In this document: in pieces, positions 1 to 18,202 of the stretch
Position numbering within the stretch: position 1 is the stretch's first letter
Layout of the letters: each line of letters starts with the position of its first letter
Source: Symbiodinium natans
Lineage: Eukaryota > Sar > Dinophyceae > Suessiales > Symbiodiniaceae
DNA length: 64,000 nt
Reading direction: 5' to 3'
NCBI GenBank assembly: GCA_905221605.1
Contig: CAJNDS010002587.1
Location: forward strand, 286,001 to 350,000
The notes under the pieces: generated by a model
Database searches by the model: none
What the model saw: only the letters and a program-made list of their open reading frames with translations
Told to the model about the DNA's origin: nothing
Made by a program: the position numbers and the translations under genes

Positions 1-8181
<8,181 letters not shown>

Positions 8182-8285
8182 CAAGATACACTCGGCCCTA
8201 CTGCGACGGGTACCTTGGGCCAAGCTTTGGCTTGAGAGGGGCCGCAGCCACCCCGTTCATGCAGGGCACCCTCTCGCTCCTTTTT
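8182..8285 (-). promoter_or_regulatory. Short intergenic spacer with candidate trans-splice acceptor
   Basis: About 104 bases separate the sirtuin stop (8286-8288) from the next gene's ATG (8181). Ten bases upstream of that ATG the coding strand reads GCCGAG, giving an AG at 8192-8191 that could accept the dinoflagellate spliced leader. No TATA-like box is seen. Inference only. Confidence 0.35.
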
Positions 8286-11200
8286 TTACACCTGGAGGCC
8301 CAGCTGCCGGCACAGCGCCGCAAGAGCCTCGGAGCAGCGCAGGTGCATGCGAAGCTCCGGAGCGATCAGGGCATCCGCGCGCGTCTCCCCGATGTTTACC
8401 ACGGCCACCGGCTTGCCCCCGTCGGCCGCGAGCCGAATCAGGGAGAAGGCGCTGTAGACCTTCGCAGAGGTTCCCATGACGAGCAGGGCCGCGGCTCTTT
8501 GAAGCAGGTTCTGCGCCTCGAGCTTCACGGACGACTCGATGGAACCTCCGAAGAAGACCACGCGCGGCTTCCAGACTCCCCCACAGCTGCAGGGGGGCAC
8601 CACGAAGCCCTTGAAGCTGCGGATGTCCAGGTGGGCATCGCCATCCGCACGGATGTCCATGACCTCCTGTGCGGGCAGGAAGGTGTCCATCCACTCGGCA
8701 TTGACGCCCTCAAGCTCCTCAGGGGCTGAGTTTGGGGGCTTTTTGAGTTTTGAGGGTGTTGGGGCCGGGAGAAAGATGGCTTCGGCCCAAGGCGCCAGGT
8801 GTCCTCCTGGTAGCCGGCCCGCGGCCGCGAGCGCGAGCAGGTCAGGCACACCACCTCGTCGTTGCGGCCGTGGAGGTCGAGCACCTTCCGCGACCCGCCC
8901 CTCTGGTGCAAGCCATCCACATTCTGGGTGATCACCGACTCGACATACCTAGGTGGTGCCACAGGTGCTGGGCGACACCTAGCTTGCCATGCGCCTTCAA
9001 TCTTGGGAGTTGTGCTCCCTCATCCACCCTTCTGACACTTCAACCCCTCAACCTCATGAGAACCACAAACCCACGGATTCAGGGACTGGGAGCTTTGGCG
9101 GGTTTCAAGCTCCAGGGACTTTGGGGTTCCCCTAACCCTAAACCCCAAACCCTAAACCCTAAACTTGCCTAAACCCCAAACCCTAAACTTGCCTAAACCC
9201 CAAACCCCAAACCCCAAACCCTAAACCCTAAACACACTTGTCTTCGGGATGCCCGGCCCCTTCCAGGGCCCCAAGGGCCCGGTGGGCGAAGTTCGGCGCC
9301 GCGCCGTCGAAGTAGCGCCAGCCCCGCAAGGAGCGCGCCCAGTAGCCTCAGGGGTTTGGGGTTTAGGGTTTAGGGTTTAGGGTTTAGGGTTTAGGGTTTA
9401 GGGTTTAGGGTTTAGGGTTTAGGGTTTAGGGTACTTGGAGGTTCATGGGTAGCTACAAGCGGGGTTGTAAGTATGGTAATTATACTTATACCCCCACCTC
9501 CAAGTATGAAAAAAAAGGAACAAGGAGAGGGAAATTGCAGCAGCTTCGAAGGGCTTAGGGCTTGGGATACTTTCAGGACGTTTGATGTTCAAGGCTAGGG
9601 GCTTTTGAGGCTGCTTTTCGGGGTCTGGGGCTTGGGTTGGGAGAGGGGCCGGAAAGCCATGGAAATTGGGGTGGGGGCCTTTAGGGTCTGAGAAAGGGTT
9701 CCGGATGTAAGGTTGAAAGGCCATAGAATTAAAAACAAAATCCGTACAATTATACCCTAAACCCTAAACCCAAAACCTAACCCCTAAACCCTAAACCCTA
9801 AGGGAATACTATGAGTGGGGTATTGGGGCTCGTAGTCGACAGGCCACGGCTGCGGTTCAGGGAGCTGGACACGAACTCCTGGCGAGGCTTCGGGGTTTGG
9901 GGTTTGGGGTTTGGGGTTTAGGGTTTAGGGTTTAGGGTTTAGGGTTAAGGGTTCAGGGTTTGGGGTTTGGGGTTTGGGGTTTAGGGTTTAGGGTTTAGGG
10001 CCTCGAGGTGCTGGGCTCAGGAAACCTGCTGAACCCCCTCCCCCGAAAAGAATACAACCACCCATCTAAGTGTAAGACCCCCCAAACAGAGGTGCCCCTA
10101 GTTTGTCAAAAGCCCCATTGGGGTTTTGGGTTTGGCTTGTGGCAACGGGTTAGCAACCTTTAGTGTCAGGAAGATGTTCCCTTGGGGCTTCGGGCCCGCT
10201 CGTGACCTTGAACAACTCTTCGAGAGAAGGCTTCAGTGATTTTCAGCCCTAAATAACTTTAAGCCCCTACAACCCTCTCACATCTAAACCCTAAACCCTA
10301 AACCCTAAACCCTAAACCCTAAACCCTAAACCCTAAACCCTAAACCCAAACCCCCAAACCCCCTAGCCCCCTTCACCCTTTGGCCCTTCCCAGAGAGCCC
10401 ACTACCCCTTAAATAAGGAATCTACCTGAGACCTTGTCAGGATCCCTGTTCGAATCTAAGGTATCTTGGGGGGCTCTCTGGGTTTAGGGTTTAGGGTTTA
10501 GGGTTTAGGGTTTAGGGTTTAGGGTTTAGGGTTTAGGGTTTGGGGTCCCTCAGCATCCCTCCTGGTGCGTCATGGGCTTGTGGCCCTTGGAGTAGGAGCC
10601 CTGGGGGCTCCGGTAGTCTGGGATGCCTCCAGGGGCTTCCAGTCGAGGGATGGGGGTTGCAAGGGCTTAGGGTTTAGGGTTTCGGGTTTCGGGTTTCGGG
10701 TTTAGGGCTAGGGCTTAGGGCTAGGGTTTAGCTTAGGGTTTCGGGTTTCGGATTTAGGGTTTAGGGCTAGGGTTTAGGGTTTGGGGTCCAAGGGGTTGAA
10801 ACGGTTTCGGGGGGCTGAGGATGCCTGACTCTGTCGAGAAGCCGGCGCCGGTCAAGCACACCAGCCTAGAGGAAGGACCATGGGGGGTTTAGGGTTTAGG
10901 GTTTAGGGTTTTGGGTTCAGGGTTTAGGGTTTAGGGTTTAGCGTCTAGGGTTTAGGGTTTAGGGTTTGGGGTTTGGGATTTGGGGTTTGGGGTTTGGGGT
11001 TTGGGGTTGGGAGTTAAACTAGACCCAGGAGTAACCTACGAATAAAGCGGGTGCCCTTTTTGGTTTTAAGGGGATTATAAGGGAACCCCAACCCTAAAAA
11101 GGAGAAATAAGGGCCTACTCCGGGTCCTAGTTAAAGATTCAAGGGTTTAAGAGGTCCAGTGTGACTCATTGGGAAGGCCAAATTGCTTGAGCCGCAGGAG

Positions 11201-11865
11201 TTAGGGTCTAGGAGTTTAGGTGAACCGTACCCCCTAAACCCCCTAAACCCCCTAAACCCCCTAAACCCCCTAAACCCCCTAAACCCCCTAAACCCCCTAA
11301 ACCCCCTAAACCCCCTAAGCCCCCTAAACCCCCTAAACCCCTAAACCCCCTAAACCCCCTAAAAACCTAAACCCCTAAACCCCCCCCCTAAACCCCCTAA
11401 CCCCCTAAACCCCCTAAACCCCCTAAACCCCCTAAACCCCCTAAACCCCCTAAACCCCCTAAACCCCCTAAACCCCCTAAACCCCTAAACCCCCTAAACC
11501 CCCTAAACCCTAAACCCTTAACCCTGAACCGTAAACCCGAACGATGGATTCCCAAAAAATTTTTGGGGGGCGACTCATTTCTCAGAACTCCGAGTGACGA
11601 CCCGCGGGAGACTTCCACAAAGCTTGCCAAACGCTCGGCAGTTTGAGCACAGACCTGGGGGGGGCGTCTTGGGCACCAGGCATTCTTAGTTGACGGCTCC
11701 AGGGCTCCCGGTTCATAGACTCTCCCACCCTCGAACCCTCAAGCGCCCTAAAGCCTACGCCCTGAACCCGGGAGGTCAGAATCGGCTCACCGGCGCGCCC
11801 GCGGGAGCAAAGCAGGGCCGGCGGAGCTCTTGAGCCACCGCCCGGCACGGAACAGCGGCCCGCAT
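8286..11865 (-). CDS. SIRT4: Class II sirtuin (SIRT4/plant SRT2 type), complete, 8 exons
   Basis: NAD+-dependent protein deacylase. Exons on the minus strand: 11791-11865, 11602-11654, 10825-10865, 10562-10626, 9848-9878, 9238-9346, 8807-8948, 8286-8717. They join in frame to 948 bases, 315 residues. Visible motifs in order: LTGAGFSTESGIPDYRSP (NAD-binding loop), YWARSLRGW, PNFAH, VITQNVDGLHQRGG with LHGRND (catalytic His), zinc Cys pairs CLTC and CSCGG, VVFFGGSI, LVMGTSAKVYSAF, VVNIGETRAD. The NIGETRAD and THQEFVSSSL stretches are of the kind found in plant SRT2 and SIRT4. The Ala/Arg-rich N-terminus (MRAAVPCRAVAQELRRP) could target mitochondria, as in SIRT4. Donors are GT, GC (10824) and GA (10561, 8806). 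Introns hold telomere-like repeats and MITE-like elements. The next minus-strand gene starts about 100 bases beyond the stop. Confidence 0.93.
9432..9506. mobile_element. MITE-like element, family T
   Basis: 75 bases bounded by inverted TACTTGGAGG and CCTCCAAGTA. Same termini at 23755, 54240 (left end) and 58305. It lies inside sirtuin intron 9347-9847, next to a TTTAGGG tract. Confidence 0.75.
10389..10482. mobile_element. MITE-like element, family S
   Basis: About 94 bases with 12-base inverted ends CCCAGAGAGCCC and GGGCTCTCTGGG. Lies within sirtuin intron 9879-10561, flanked on both sides by telomere-like tracts. Only one copy is seen in the window. Confidence 0.65.
11229..11515. repeat. 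CCCCTAAA octamer array
   Basis: About 30 units of the octamer CCCCTAAA with a few single-base slips, ending in CCCTAAA. Lies in sirtuin intron 10866-11601. Unlike the heptamer arrays nearby, it is homogenised to an 8-base variant. Confidence 0.9.
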
Positions 11866-11884
11866 GGCGTCGGGAGGGGGGGGG

Positions 11885-12630
11885 GGGGGAATCGGGAAGC
11901 CCAGGGCTATGGCGAATGTGGGGGTGTAGGGCTTTAGGGCTTCAGGGTTGCAGGGTGCAGGGCTCAGGGAGTCAGGGTGCAGGGTTTTGGGGGTTTTGGG
12001 GTTGGGGGCCCCTTTGTCGGTGGCATGCTGACCTCAGTGTTTAGGGTTTCGGGTTTAGGGATGGCTCCCTCTCTTGAGCAGAGCTGCACCAGGCAAGATG
12101 CCACCGTGCACTTGTAAACATACCACAAACACCCTGCAAGAGTCGAAGCACCACGTGCACGCGCAAGTCCACATGAAACTGAGTTTGTCATCGGGCGAGC
12201 GGTCAGGAGCCGGGACTTCAAAAAACCCAGCGCATCCAGCTGGCGTGTTGCTCCAGACGGCCCTTCATGTCGCACGTCCTTCACCACGACATACACCCAC
12301 TCTTATCGTGCCGAACCGTCCGGACCGGTGCCAACATGGACCGGAGCGCCACAGCAAACCGATTGGCTTCAGGCATCTCATGACACCATTAAACCATGGA
12401 CCATTCAGGGTACAGACCCTTCATGTCAGAAGGCCACGGTCTCCATGAAACACACATCTGTCCAGCTCTGGCGAACCAGATTCAGGATTCCAAACAGACC
12501 ACACGGAGTGAAAACCCCATACACATATACATATATCCATAATACATGTATGTATATATATATATATGTATATGTTATTTATTTATTTACCCGCGTGTTT
12601 CGGAGCACTGCGGCAAGTGTTCCTGAGCGG
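11885..12630. other. Spacer between sirtuin and EF-hand genes
   Basis: Holds a poly-G run (about 11878-11889), a degenerate CAGGGT/GGGTTT tract (11920-12060) and a short (TA)n stretch near 12545-12565. Two minor open frames (11964-12296 minus, 12074-12448 plus) overlap and run into repeat sequence. I see no convincing exon. Confidence 0.5.
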
Positions 12631-12631
12631 C

Positions 12632-13177
12632 TCATCGGTGAAACATCTGCAGCATGAGCTGTTTCAACTCCTCCTTGTGAAGCCCTCCTGAGCCATCCGT
12701 GTCAAGCTGCTTGTGGAATTCATGAATCTCTGCGTCGCTTGCTTCTTCACCTTCCTCCGTCTGCATTCCACGGACGAGGCCCTTCGTTTCATCCATGTCA
12801 AGGGTCCCGTCACCGTTTTTGTCGAATTCTTTGAAGATGTGGTCCACGACCTGGTTGATCTGTGCGTTGCGCTGGATCACGCCGCCGAGGCTCGCCGGCT
12901 GCTCGGGTTTCGTCATGCGGCCGGCGAGGAAGCCCAGAGCCAGCAAGGCGAAGCCGAGGAAGCCCAGGCCGGCCACGAGGCGCCCAGAGGGACGCCTGGT
13001 TTCCCCAACAAGGAGCTCGGAGCGCTGCTCCACGTCCGAGGCGGAGGAGTCTGCCATCGCGAGGCTGCGCGGCTGCGAGGCGACAAGGCGCCTTGGAGAG
13101 GGCCGGAAAGCGAGCTGGAGCCACAAGTCTGGGTCGCCGACTTTAAGCGAAAGCCCGACAAAGGGGCATCCTTGCAT
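12632..13177 (-). CDS. Single-exon membrane-anchored EF-hand protein
   Basis: Calcium-binding protein. Two EF-hand loops are visible: DKNGDGTLDMDE (Asp1, Asn3, Asp5, Asp9, Glu12, fully canonical) and DTDGSGGLHKEE (Asp1, Asp3, Ser5, Glu12). Upstream is a hydrophobic segment, LVAGLGFLGFALLALGF, long enough for one membrane span, so the EF-hand pair probably lies on one side of a membrane anchor. The frame opens with ATG at 13177 (181 codons). A second in-frame ATG at 13057 gives a more typical acidic N-terminus (MADSSASDVEQ) and 141 residues, and is my preferred start. There is no intron, unlike its neighbours, which fits a retroposed copy. I saw no intact spliced-leader relic upstream. Confidence 0.82.
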   Translation of the reverse strand: MQGCPFVGLSLKVGDPDLWLQLAFRPSPRRLVASQPRSLAMADSSASDVEQRSELLVGETRRPSGRLVAGLGFLGFALLALGFLAGRMTKPEQPASLGGVIQRNAQINQVVDHIFKEFDKNGDGTLDMDETKGLVRGMQTEEGEEASDAEIHEFHKQLDTDGSGGLHKEELKQLMLQMFHR

Positions 13178-13539
13178 CCTTCGGGTCTAGGAGCTCAGCG
13201 TTCTTCAATATGTCGAATGTACGATTTAGCCAGAACGGTTTCGTGGCTTGAATTCAGGATTCTTGTCATTTGGGCACTGACACCTCAGGGCATTTCTTTG
13301 CTTAGGTTCCGAAATGCGTCGGTTCAGGATGGGCCAGCCATTCGGGGGTCCTGAAAAAAGCTTGCGAATTCATGGGGGAGGTTATTCCAAGGTTTAGGGC
13401 TGAGCGATAGAAGCTAGGATTGGGATCCTCATGGAAAACTTCCCCCATGTGACGGAGGCGGCGAATCCGGAATTGGACACTGAGTGGTGAGCTCTCTAGC
13501 TGGTGATTGCATTACAATACCTTGGGGGGTGCTCGGAAA

Positions 13540-13853
13540 AACGAGAGAGAACTGGCCAATTTATTATTAAAATGCAAGGAACGCAGTGACGCGCGTATTT
13601 TAATAAAAAACTATTGTGTTCGTGCACTTTGTTCATTAAATTCATGCATTTCGTGCACTAATTTCGTTTACAAATGCATTCATTTAATTCTCTACGTAAT
13701 AATACTATGTAAGTGAAGAGAGCTTCTTTAATGCATTTATAAGTGAACTTGTGAGCGCATGAAATGTATTAAAGGGGCGAACGAAACCACCATTCCACTT
13801 AATATAAAATCACTGGCCCGTTCGTATCCTTTCTATCACTAGTTAAAAATTGT
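13540..13853. other. AT-rich block, probably organelle-derived
   Basis: Sharply AT-rich against GC-rich surroundings and directly joined to the cox1 fragment. It contains scattered ATGCATTT-like words and short inverted repeats but no readable gene. Dinoflagellate mitochondrial DNA is known to be full of such fragments, so it is probably part of the same insert. Confidence 0.5.
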
Positions 13854-14029
13854 AATCATAAAGGCTTAGGAATTTATTATCTATTGTCTGGATTCATCTT
13901 TGGAATCTCCGGAACATTAATATCAGTCCTTATAAGAATAGAATTATATTCATCAGGAAATAGGATTATATCTCCAGAAACCAGAACTTCTATAATATAA
14001 GCATTACATTGCATGGCTTTCTTATGATC
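13854..14029 (+). pseudogene. cox1: Nuclear copy of a mitochondrial cox1 fragment
   Basis: Plus-strand translation starts NHKGLGIYYLLSGF and runs to LIRMELYSSGNRIISPE. It then shifts by one base near 13979-13981 and resumes as QNFYNISITLHGFLMI. NHK, the SVLIRMELYSS segment, and N.QNFYN followed by TLHG are hallmark cytochrome oxidase subunit 1 residues around helices I-II, and ELYSS with NFYN is alveolate-like. One missing A explains the shift. No start or further helices follow; after 14029 the sequence returns to GC-rich nuclear type. A dead NUMT, not a functional gene. Confidence 0.85.
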
Positions 14030-14156
14030 TCCCAGAACCCGACAGCTATCCCTCGACCCGAGCCCCACGAGGCAATCATCCCCAAACTCGCTGGGAAGTC
14101 CAGGGCAAAGATTCTCTTCACACCCTCAACCATAAACATCCCTCATCCCTCATCCC

Positions 14157-14275
14157 TCATCCCTAAACCCTAAACCCTAAACCCTAAACCGTAAACCCTA
14201 AACCCTAAACCCTAAACCCTAAACCCTAAACCCTAAACCCTAAACCCTAAACCTTAAACCCTAAACCTTAAACCC
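14157..14275. repeat. CCCTAAA tract
   Basis: About 16 mostly perfect CCCTAAA units with a few CCTTAAA and CCGTAAA variants, just downstream of the cox1 insert. Similar TTTAGGG tracts lie at 14440-14570. Confidence 0.9.
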
Positions 14276-14324
14276 AAACCACACAAAACCACAAACATCC
14301 CCAAGCCCTAAAAAATCCTTGAAA

Positions 14325-15397
14325 AGCCCAAAGAGCCGCAAAGAGGTTTCTAAAGCGGGCCTTGATCAAGCCGACGGTGTCCGCGGCAGCCTCGTGCTTG
14401 GGTCAGGGTGAGGCGTTAGGGTTGAGGGTTGAGGGTTGAGGGTTGAGGGTTTAGGGTTTAGGGTTTAAGAGCTAAGGGTTTAGGGTTTAGGGTTTAGGGC
14501 TTAGGGTTTAGGGTTTAGGGTTTAGGGCTTAGGGTTTAAGGTTTAGCGTTTCGGGCTTAGGGTTGAGGAGGTGCTCTGAACATTTAAGAATACCCCAAAC
14601 CCCAACTTCTGGCCCGGCAAGGCTTCACCGAGGGCCACGAGACCTCCGATATAGAGCCGTAAACAAATACTGAAGCAACGCAAGAACCCTAAACCCTACT
14701 CCCTAGACTCTAAAGCCTAAATCCTAAACCCTGGAAGCCCCTAAGCTCCAAGTAGCTCCCAAACGCTCTCACACGCCCAAGCCTTAAGCCCAAAGGAAGA
14801 ACCCCAAAAAGCCCCTGAATCAAGGAATACAGCCCAGACCTGTACTCGACCATACCTACCAAGCTCAGAGGGTTTTGGGGCCTTTTGGGGTTGCAGGGTT
14901 TTAGGGTTTAGGGTTTTAGGGTTTTAGGGTTTTAGGGTTTTACGGTTTTAGGGTTTTAGGGTTTTAGGGTTTTAGGGTTTTAGGGTTTTAGGGTTTTAGG
15001 GTTTTAGGGTTTTTGGGTTTTAGGGTTTTTGGGTTTTAGGGTTGTAGGGTTTTAGGGGCCAAATACCCAGAGGCGCCTTTTGCGTCGCCTCGGGCATCAT
15101 CCCGAGTATTCCGTTGGGCTTGCCCTCGGAACTCGAGGCCTGGCAGCTCTAGGTAGGTTTTAGGGTTTAGGGTTTAGGGTTTAGGGTTTAGAGTTTAGGG
15201 TTTAGGGTTTCGGGTTTGGGGTTTGGGGTTTGGGGTTAGGGGCTTGAGGTGTTGTAGGTCTGCATTCCTTGCAGTAGCTGGTTGAGGGTTTAGGGGTCTA
15301 GGGGTTGGGGCTTGAGGCTTCTTCGAGCTTTTCGGATTTCGGGGTTCTTCGTGTTAAGGCTTGAGGTTTTGCCCCCTACACACCACAGGGGGGGGGT

Positions 15398-15428
<31 letters not shown>

Positions 15429-15616
15429 GCGCAGAATTATATATATATATATATATAGATCAGCACATAAACCTTCATAAACCCTATTCTATAGTAGGCA
15501 TAACAAGGCCCTGGCCCTACACCTTTACCCTGTGAGCGCTTCGAAGTCTCGGGAGCCTGGAACAGCTTCTCGGCCGCGAAGACGAAGACCTGCAAAAAAG
15601 TGCCGCCGAATACCGG
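14325..15616 (-). CDS. Exons of an unrecognised minus-strand gene
   Basis: Four exons with continuous phase: 15529-15616 (includes VFGGTFLQVFVFAAEKLFQ), 15067-15148 (includes LEFRGQAQRNTRDDARG), 14624-14669 (ICLRLYIGGLVALGE) and about 14330-14396 (HEAAADTVGLIKARF). Donors are GT at the first two and GC at the third. Acceptors follow CCCTAA-like sequence on the coding strand. Start and end were not found and the product is unknown. Introns hold TTTTAGGG and TTTAGGG arrays and the (TA)n palindromes near 15.4 kb. Confidence 0.55.
14881..15056. repeat. TTTTAGGG octamer array
   Basis: About 20 units of TTTTAGGG on the plus strand, with a few point variants, inside the intron between exons 15067-15148 and 14624-14669. 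Confidence 0.9.
15396..15458. repeat. Paired (TA)n palindromes
   Basis: Two alternating TA runs separated by a short spacer with GCGCAGAAT. Similar TA-rich palindromes occur at 22009-22062 and 55352-55411. Confidence 0.85.
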
Positions 15617-15659
15617 CTTGGGTTCGGGGCTGGGATAGTACTTTTTAAGTCATAAGTAT

Positions 15660-16092
15660 AACAATCATAACGATAGTAATAACAATAACAATAAGAATAA
15701 TGATAATGATAGTGATGATACTAGTAATTAGCATTATAAGAGAAATATTCACAATGACAAGAATGATAAGAATATTAATAACAGTAATAACAACAACAAG
15801 AATAATAGTAATAATAATGATGATAATAATAAAAATAGTAATAATGATAATGAGAATAAAGGAGAATGATCATGATAAAGATAATGATGATGAAAACGAT
15901 AATGATAATGATAATGATAAAGATCATAACAATAACAATAACAATAACAATAACAATAACAATAACAATAACAATAACAATAACAATAACAATAACAATA
16001 ACAATAACAATAACAATAAAAATAACAATAACAATAAGAATAGCAACACAAGTAATGATAATAATAATAATAATAGCAATAAGTAGTAGTAT

Positions 16093-16132
<40 letters not shown>

Positions 16133-16330
16133 CGTCGTCGTCGTCGTAGTAGTAGTAGTAGAAAAAACAATAATACTAACAACAATACTAATAGCAATAA
16201 CAATAACAGTAACCATAGCCAGAACCATAACAATAACAGTATCAAGAACAAGAACAAGAACAAGAACCAGAACAAAAACAATAACAATAACAAGAACAAG
16301 AACAAGAACAATAACAATAACAATAGTGGA
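15660..16330. repeat. AAT/AAC/AGT/AAG microsatellite block
   Basis: Mixed trinucleotide and hexanucleotide repeats: ATA/GATAAT units, a pure AATAAC run about 15925-16030, AGT at 16083-16160 with CGT interruptions, then AACAAT and AAGAAC. The poly-Asn, poly-Ser and poly-Leu frames across it are repeat artefacts. Confidence 0.93.
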
Positions 16331-16846
16331 GTTGCGGCATCACCTCCATGCCAGGGGGTTAAGGATCAAACCGCCAAAAGCAAAAAGAAAAAGAGTCGGC
16401 CTGAAGCCCAGCTGCGATCAGCAAATAGTCAGCTGAACGCTGCTCACTACACCATGTACGCATGAACGTGACGCAGCCCAGACTTGCGCGAAGTTTTGTT
16501 GCACTGAGCGCAAAACGAGGCGCCTACCCGCCCCTTGTTGGAGCGCCCCAGCCGAGTTAACGAGATTGGCCACCGCAGCTAGCAGTTCTTGTCTGAGGTG
16601 CTCATCATCGAGGATGTAGGACCGGCAAAGCTAACGAAAACTGTCCAATTGCGGAGGTTGTCCACAAGATGGACCAACCACCTCCTCCAAAACCCAAACA
16701 TCCCACATGGTCGTGGCTGTTGTTGGTGGAGTAGCCATTGTAGCTGCACGCCACCAATAAGCTGCCATTCTCATAGCCAGATCCATACTGGGGGCAGCTG
16801 TTGCCGCCACTCCATATCCGGCGGTAAAGGAACCGCCTCCGCTGGA

Positions 16847-17683
16847 TCACTGAGCGAATTGGGCCCGCTTCTCCAGGGTCCCTGGGAAGCCCCAGCTTTT
16901 GGCCTTGATGCAGGGGAACCCTTCGACCAACTGCGGCGAGCCCCTTCGCCCATCCTCGGCAGCTCCAGGAACGACTGGTTCCCATCTGCCACGAATTCGC
17001 GGATCACGGGCGTCAGGAGAGTTGGCAAATATTCCTCCGCCTCGACACCCTTTGGCTCCGAGGTATCCTCTCGCTGCCCCTGCACTGGGACGTTCACTTC
17101 GCGGACAGTTCCCTGTACCGACACGCACGAGCTCCTCCTGCATGGTGACACCAGGCACTTCGACGGCTGGGGCAACCCCAGGCTCTGGTACCGCGCTGGC
17201 CGCAGTTGCTAACAGACTGGCACCCAGATCCTTTATCGTCTTATCTGGAGCGGCCTTGATGCTATTTGCAGCAGTCTTCGTGGCTCCCAGGTCCTTAGCA
17301 TCCTTCTCCTTGCACGGGACAATGGCCTTGGAGTGGAGCCGGTCGGCTCCAAGCCACTCATCATACTGCTTGTCGTAGCCCATGAAGGTCACCTTGATGG
17401 GCGCTGCCCAGTACTTTCCATCCTGGACACGCATGCCCTTCTTCGCTCTCGAACAGTCCATCGGCTTCGGCTTTGCAGAGTTCGCCTTGGCTTTGGGAGC
17501 CAGCTTCTTCTTGACAGCAGCCTTGGGAGGCTTCTCCGGCTTCTTCGGTAAGGCCTTCGACTTGAGCAGATTGACGGATACCCAAGCGTCGAGTGCTAGG
17601 CTGGCAACGGTGGCCGGAGAGTAATTACCATCCCCCTTGTACATAGCATGCAGCCTCATGCCGACCTCGGGGTACTCCGCCAT
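16847..17683 (-). CDS. Tudor-like domain protein, 3' part uncertain
   Basis: Starts at an ATG (MAEYPEVGMRLHAMYKGDG), with an open frame of 278 codons. Residues 5-30 (VGMRLHAMYKGDGNYSPATV) resemble the first strands of a Tudor barrel. Residues about 85-125 (GMRVQ, YWAAPIKVTFMGYDKQYDEW, ADRLHSKA) match the Tudor-knot/chromo-barrel pattern of a GYD..YDEW core. A Lys/Ala/Pro-rich linker joins them. A role in reading methylated lysine or arginine is family-based inference. After about residue 190 this frame turns Arg/Gly-rich, while another minus frame over 17100-16900 reads more naturally (EYLPTLLTPVIREFVADG), so a frameshift or very short intron probably lies near 17.1 kb. Flanked on both sides by microsatellites. 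Confidence 0.65.
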   Translation of the reverse strand: MAEYPEVGMRLHAMYKGDGNYSPATVASLALDAWVSVNLLKSKALPKKPEKPPKAAVKKKLAPKAKANSAKPKPMDCSRAKKGMRVQDGKYWAAPIKVTFMGYDKQYDEWLGADRLHSKAIVPCKEKDAKDLGATKTAANSIKAAPDKTIKDLGASLLATAASAVPEPGVAPAVEVPGVTMQEELVRVGTGNCPRSERPSAGAARGYLGAKGCRGGGIFANSPDARDPRIRGRWEPVVPGAAEDGRRGSPQLVEGFPCIKAKSWGFPGTLEKRAQFAQ

Positions 17684-17703
17684 GGCGTCTGATTCAGGCC
17701 AAC

Positions 17704-17807
17704 TTCACAATAACAATAGCAATATAATAATAGTAATGAGGATAACAAAAACAATAATAACAAGAATAATAATACTAATCACAATAATAATAACAACAGT
17801 AATAACG

Positions 17808-17886
<79 letters not shown>

Positions 17887-17890
17887 GTAT
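17704..17890. repeat. AAT microsatellite
   Basis: Mixed ATA/AAC units followed by a clean AAT run of about 75 bases (17810-17885). No gene. Confidence 0.93.
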
Positions 17891-18202
17891 TAGATAGATA
17901 AAAAAAATAAATAAATGAAATAAATGAATGAATGAGTGAATAAATGAATGATCATCGTCCATACACTAACAACAAAACAGTTGGGCATTTTCAAACATAG
18001 AGGGCACACAACTCTATTCCTCATCATAGGACCTTTCAAAGAGGGTGTCCGGGTGCTTCTTGGGCGCTTCCCCCCGGCCTGAAAGCTGGAAAAAGAGCTC
18101 TCCGAGTCAACAGGGAAGACGGACTGCCCGAACCTCCCACAAAAGCTGGGTTTAGGGTTCAGGGTTTAGGGTTTAGGGTCTAGGTCTCAGGGCCCAGGGT
18201 TT

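Noticed and set aside
10431-10465. tRNA-like B box (CCTGTTCGAATCTAAGG)
   Set aside because: No matching A box or acceptor stem can be folded around it, and it lies inside a MITE-like inverted repeat.
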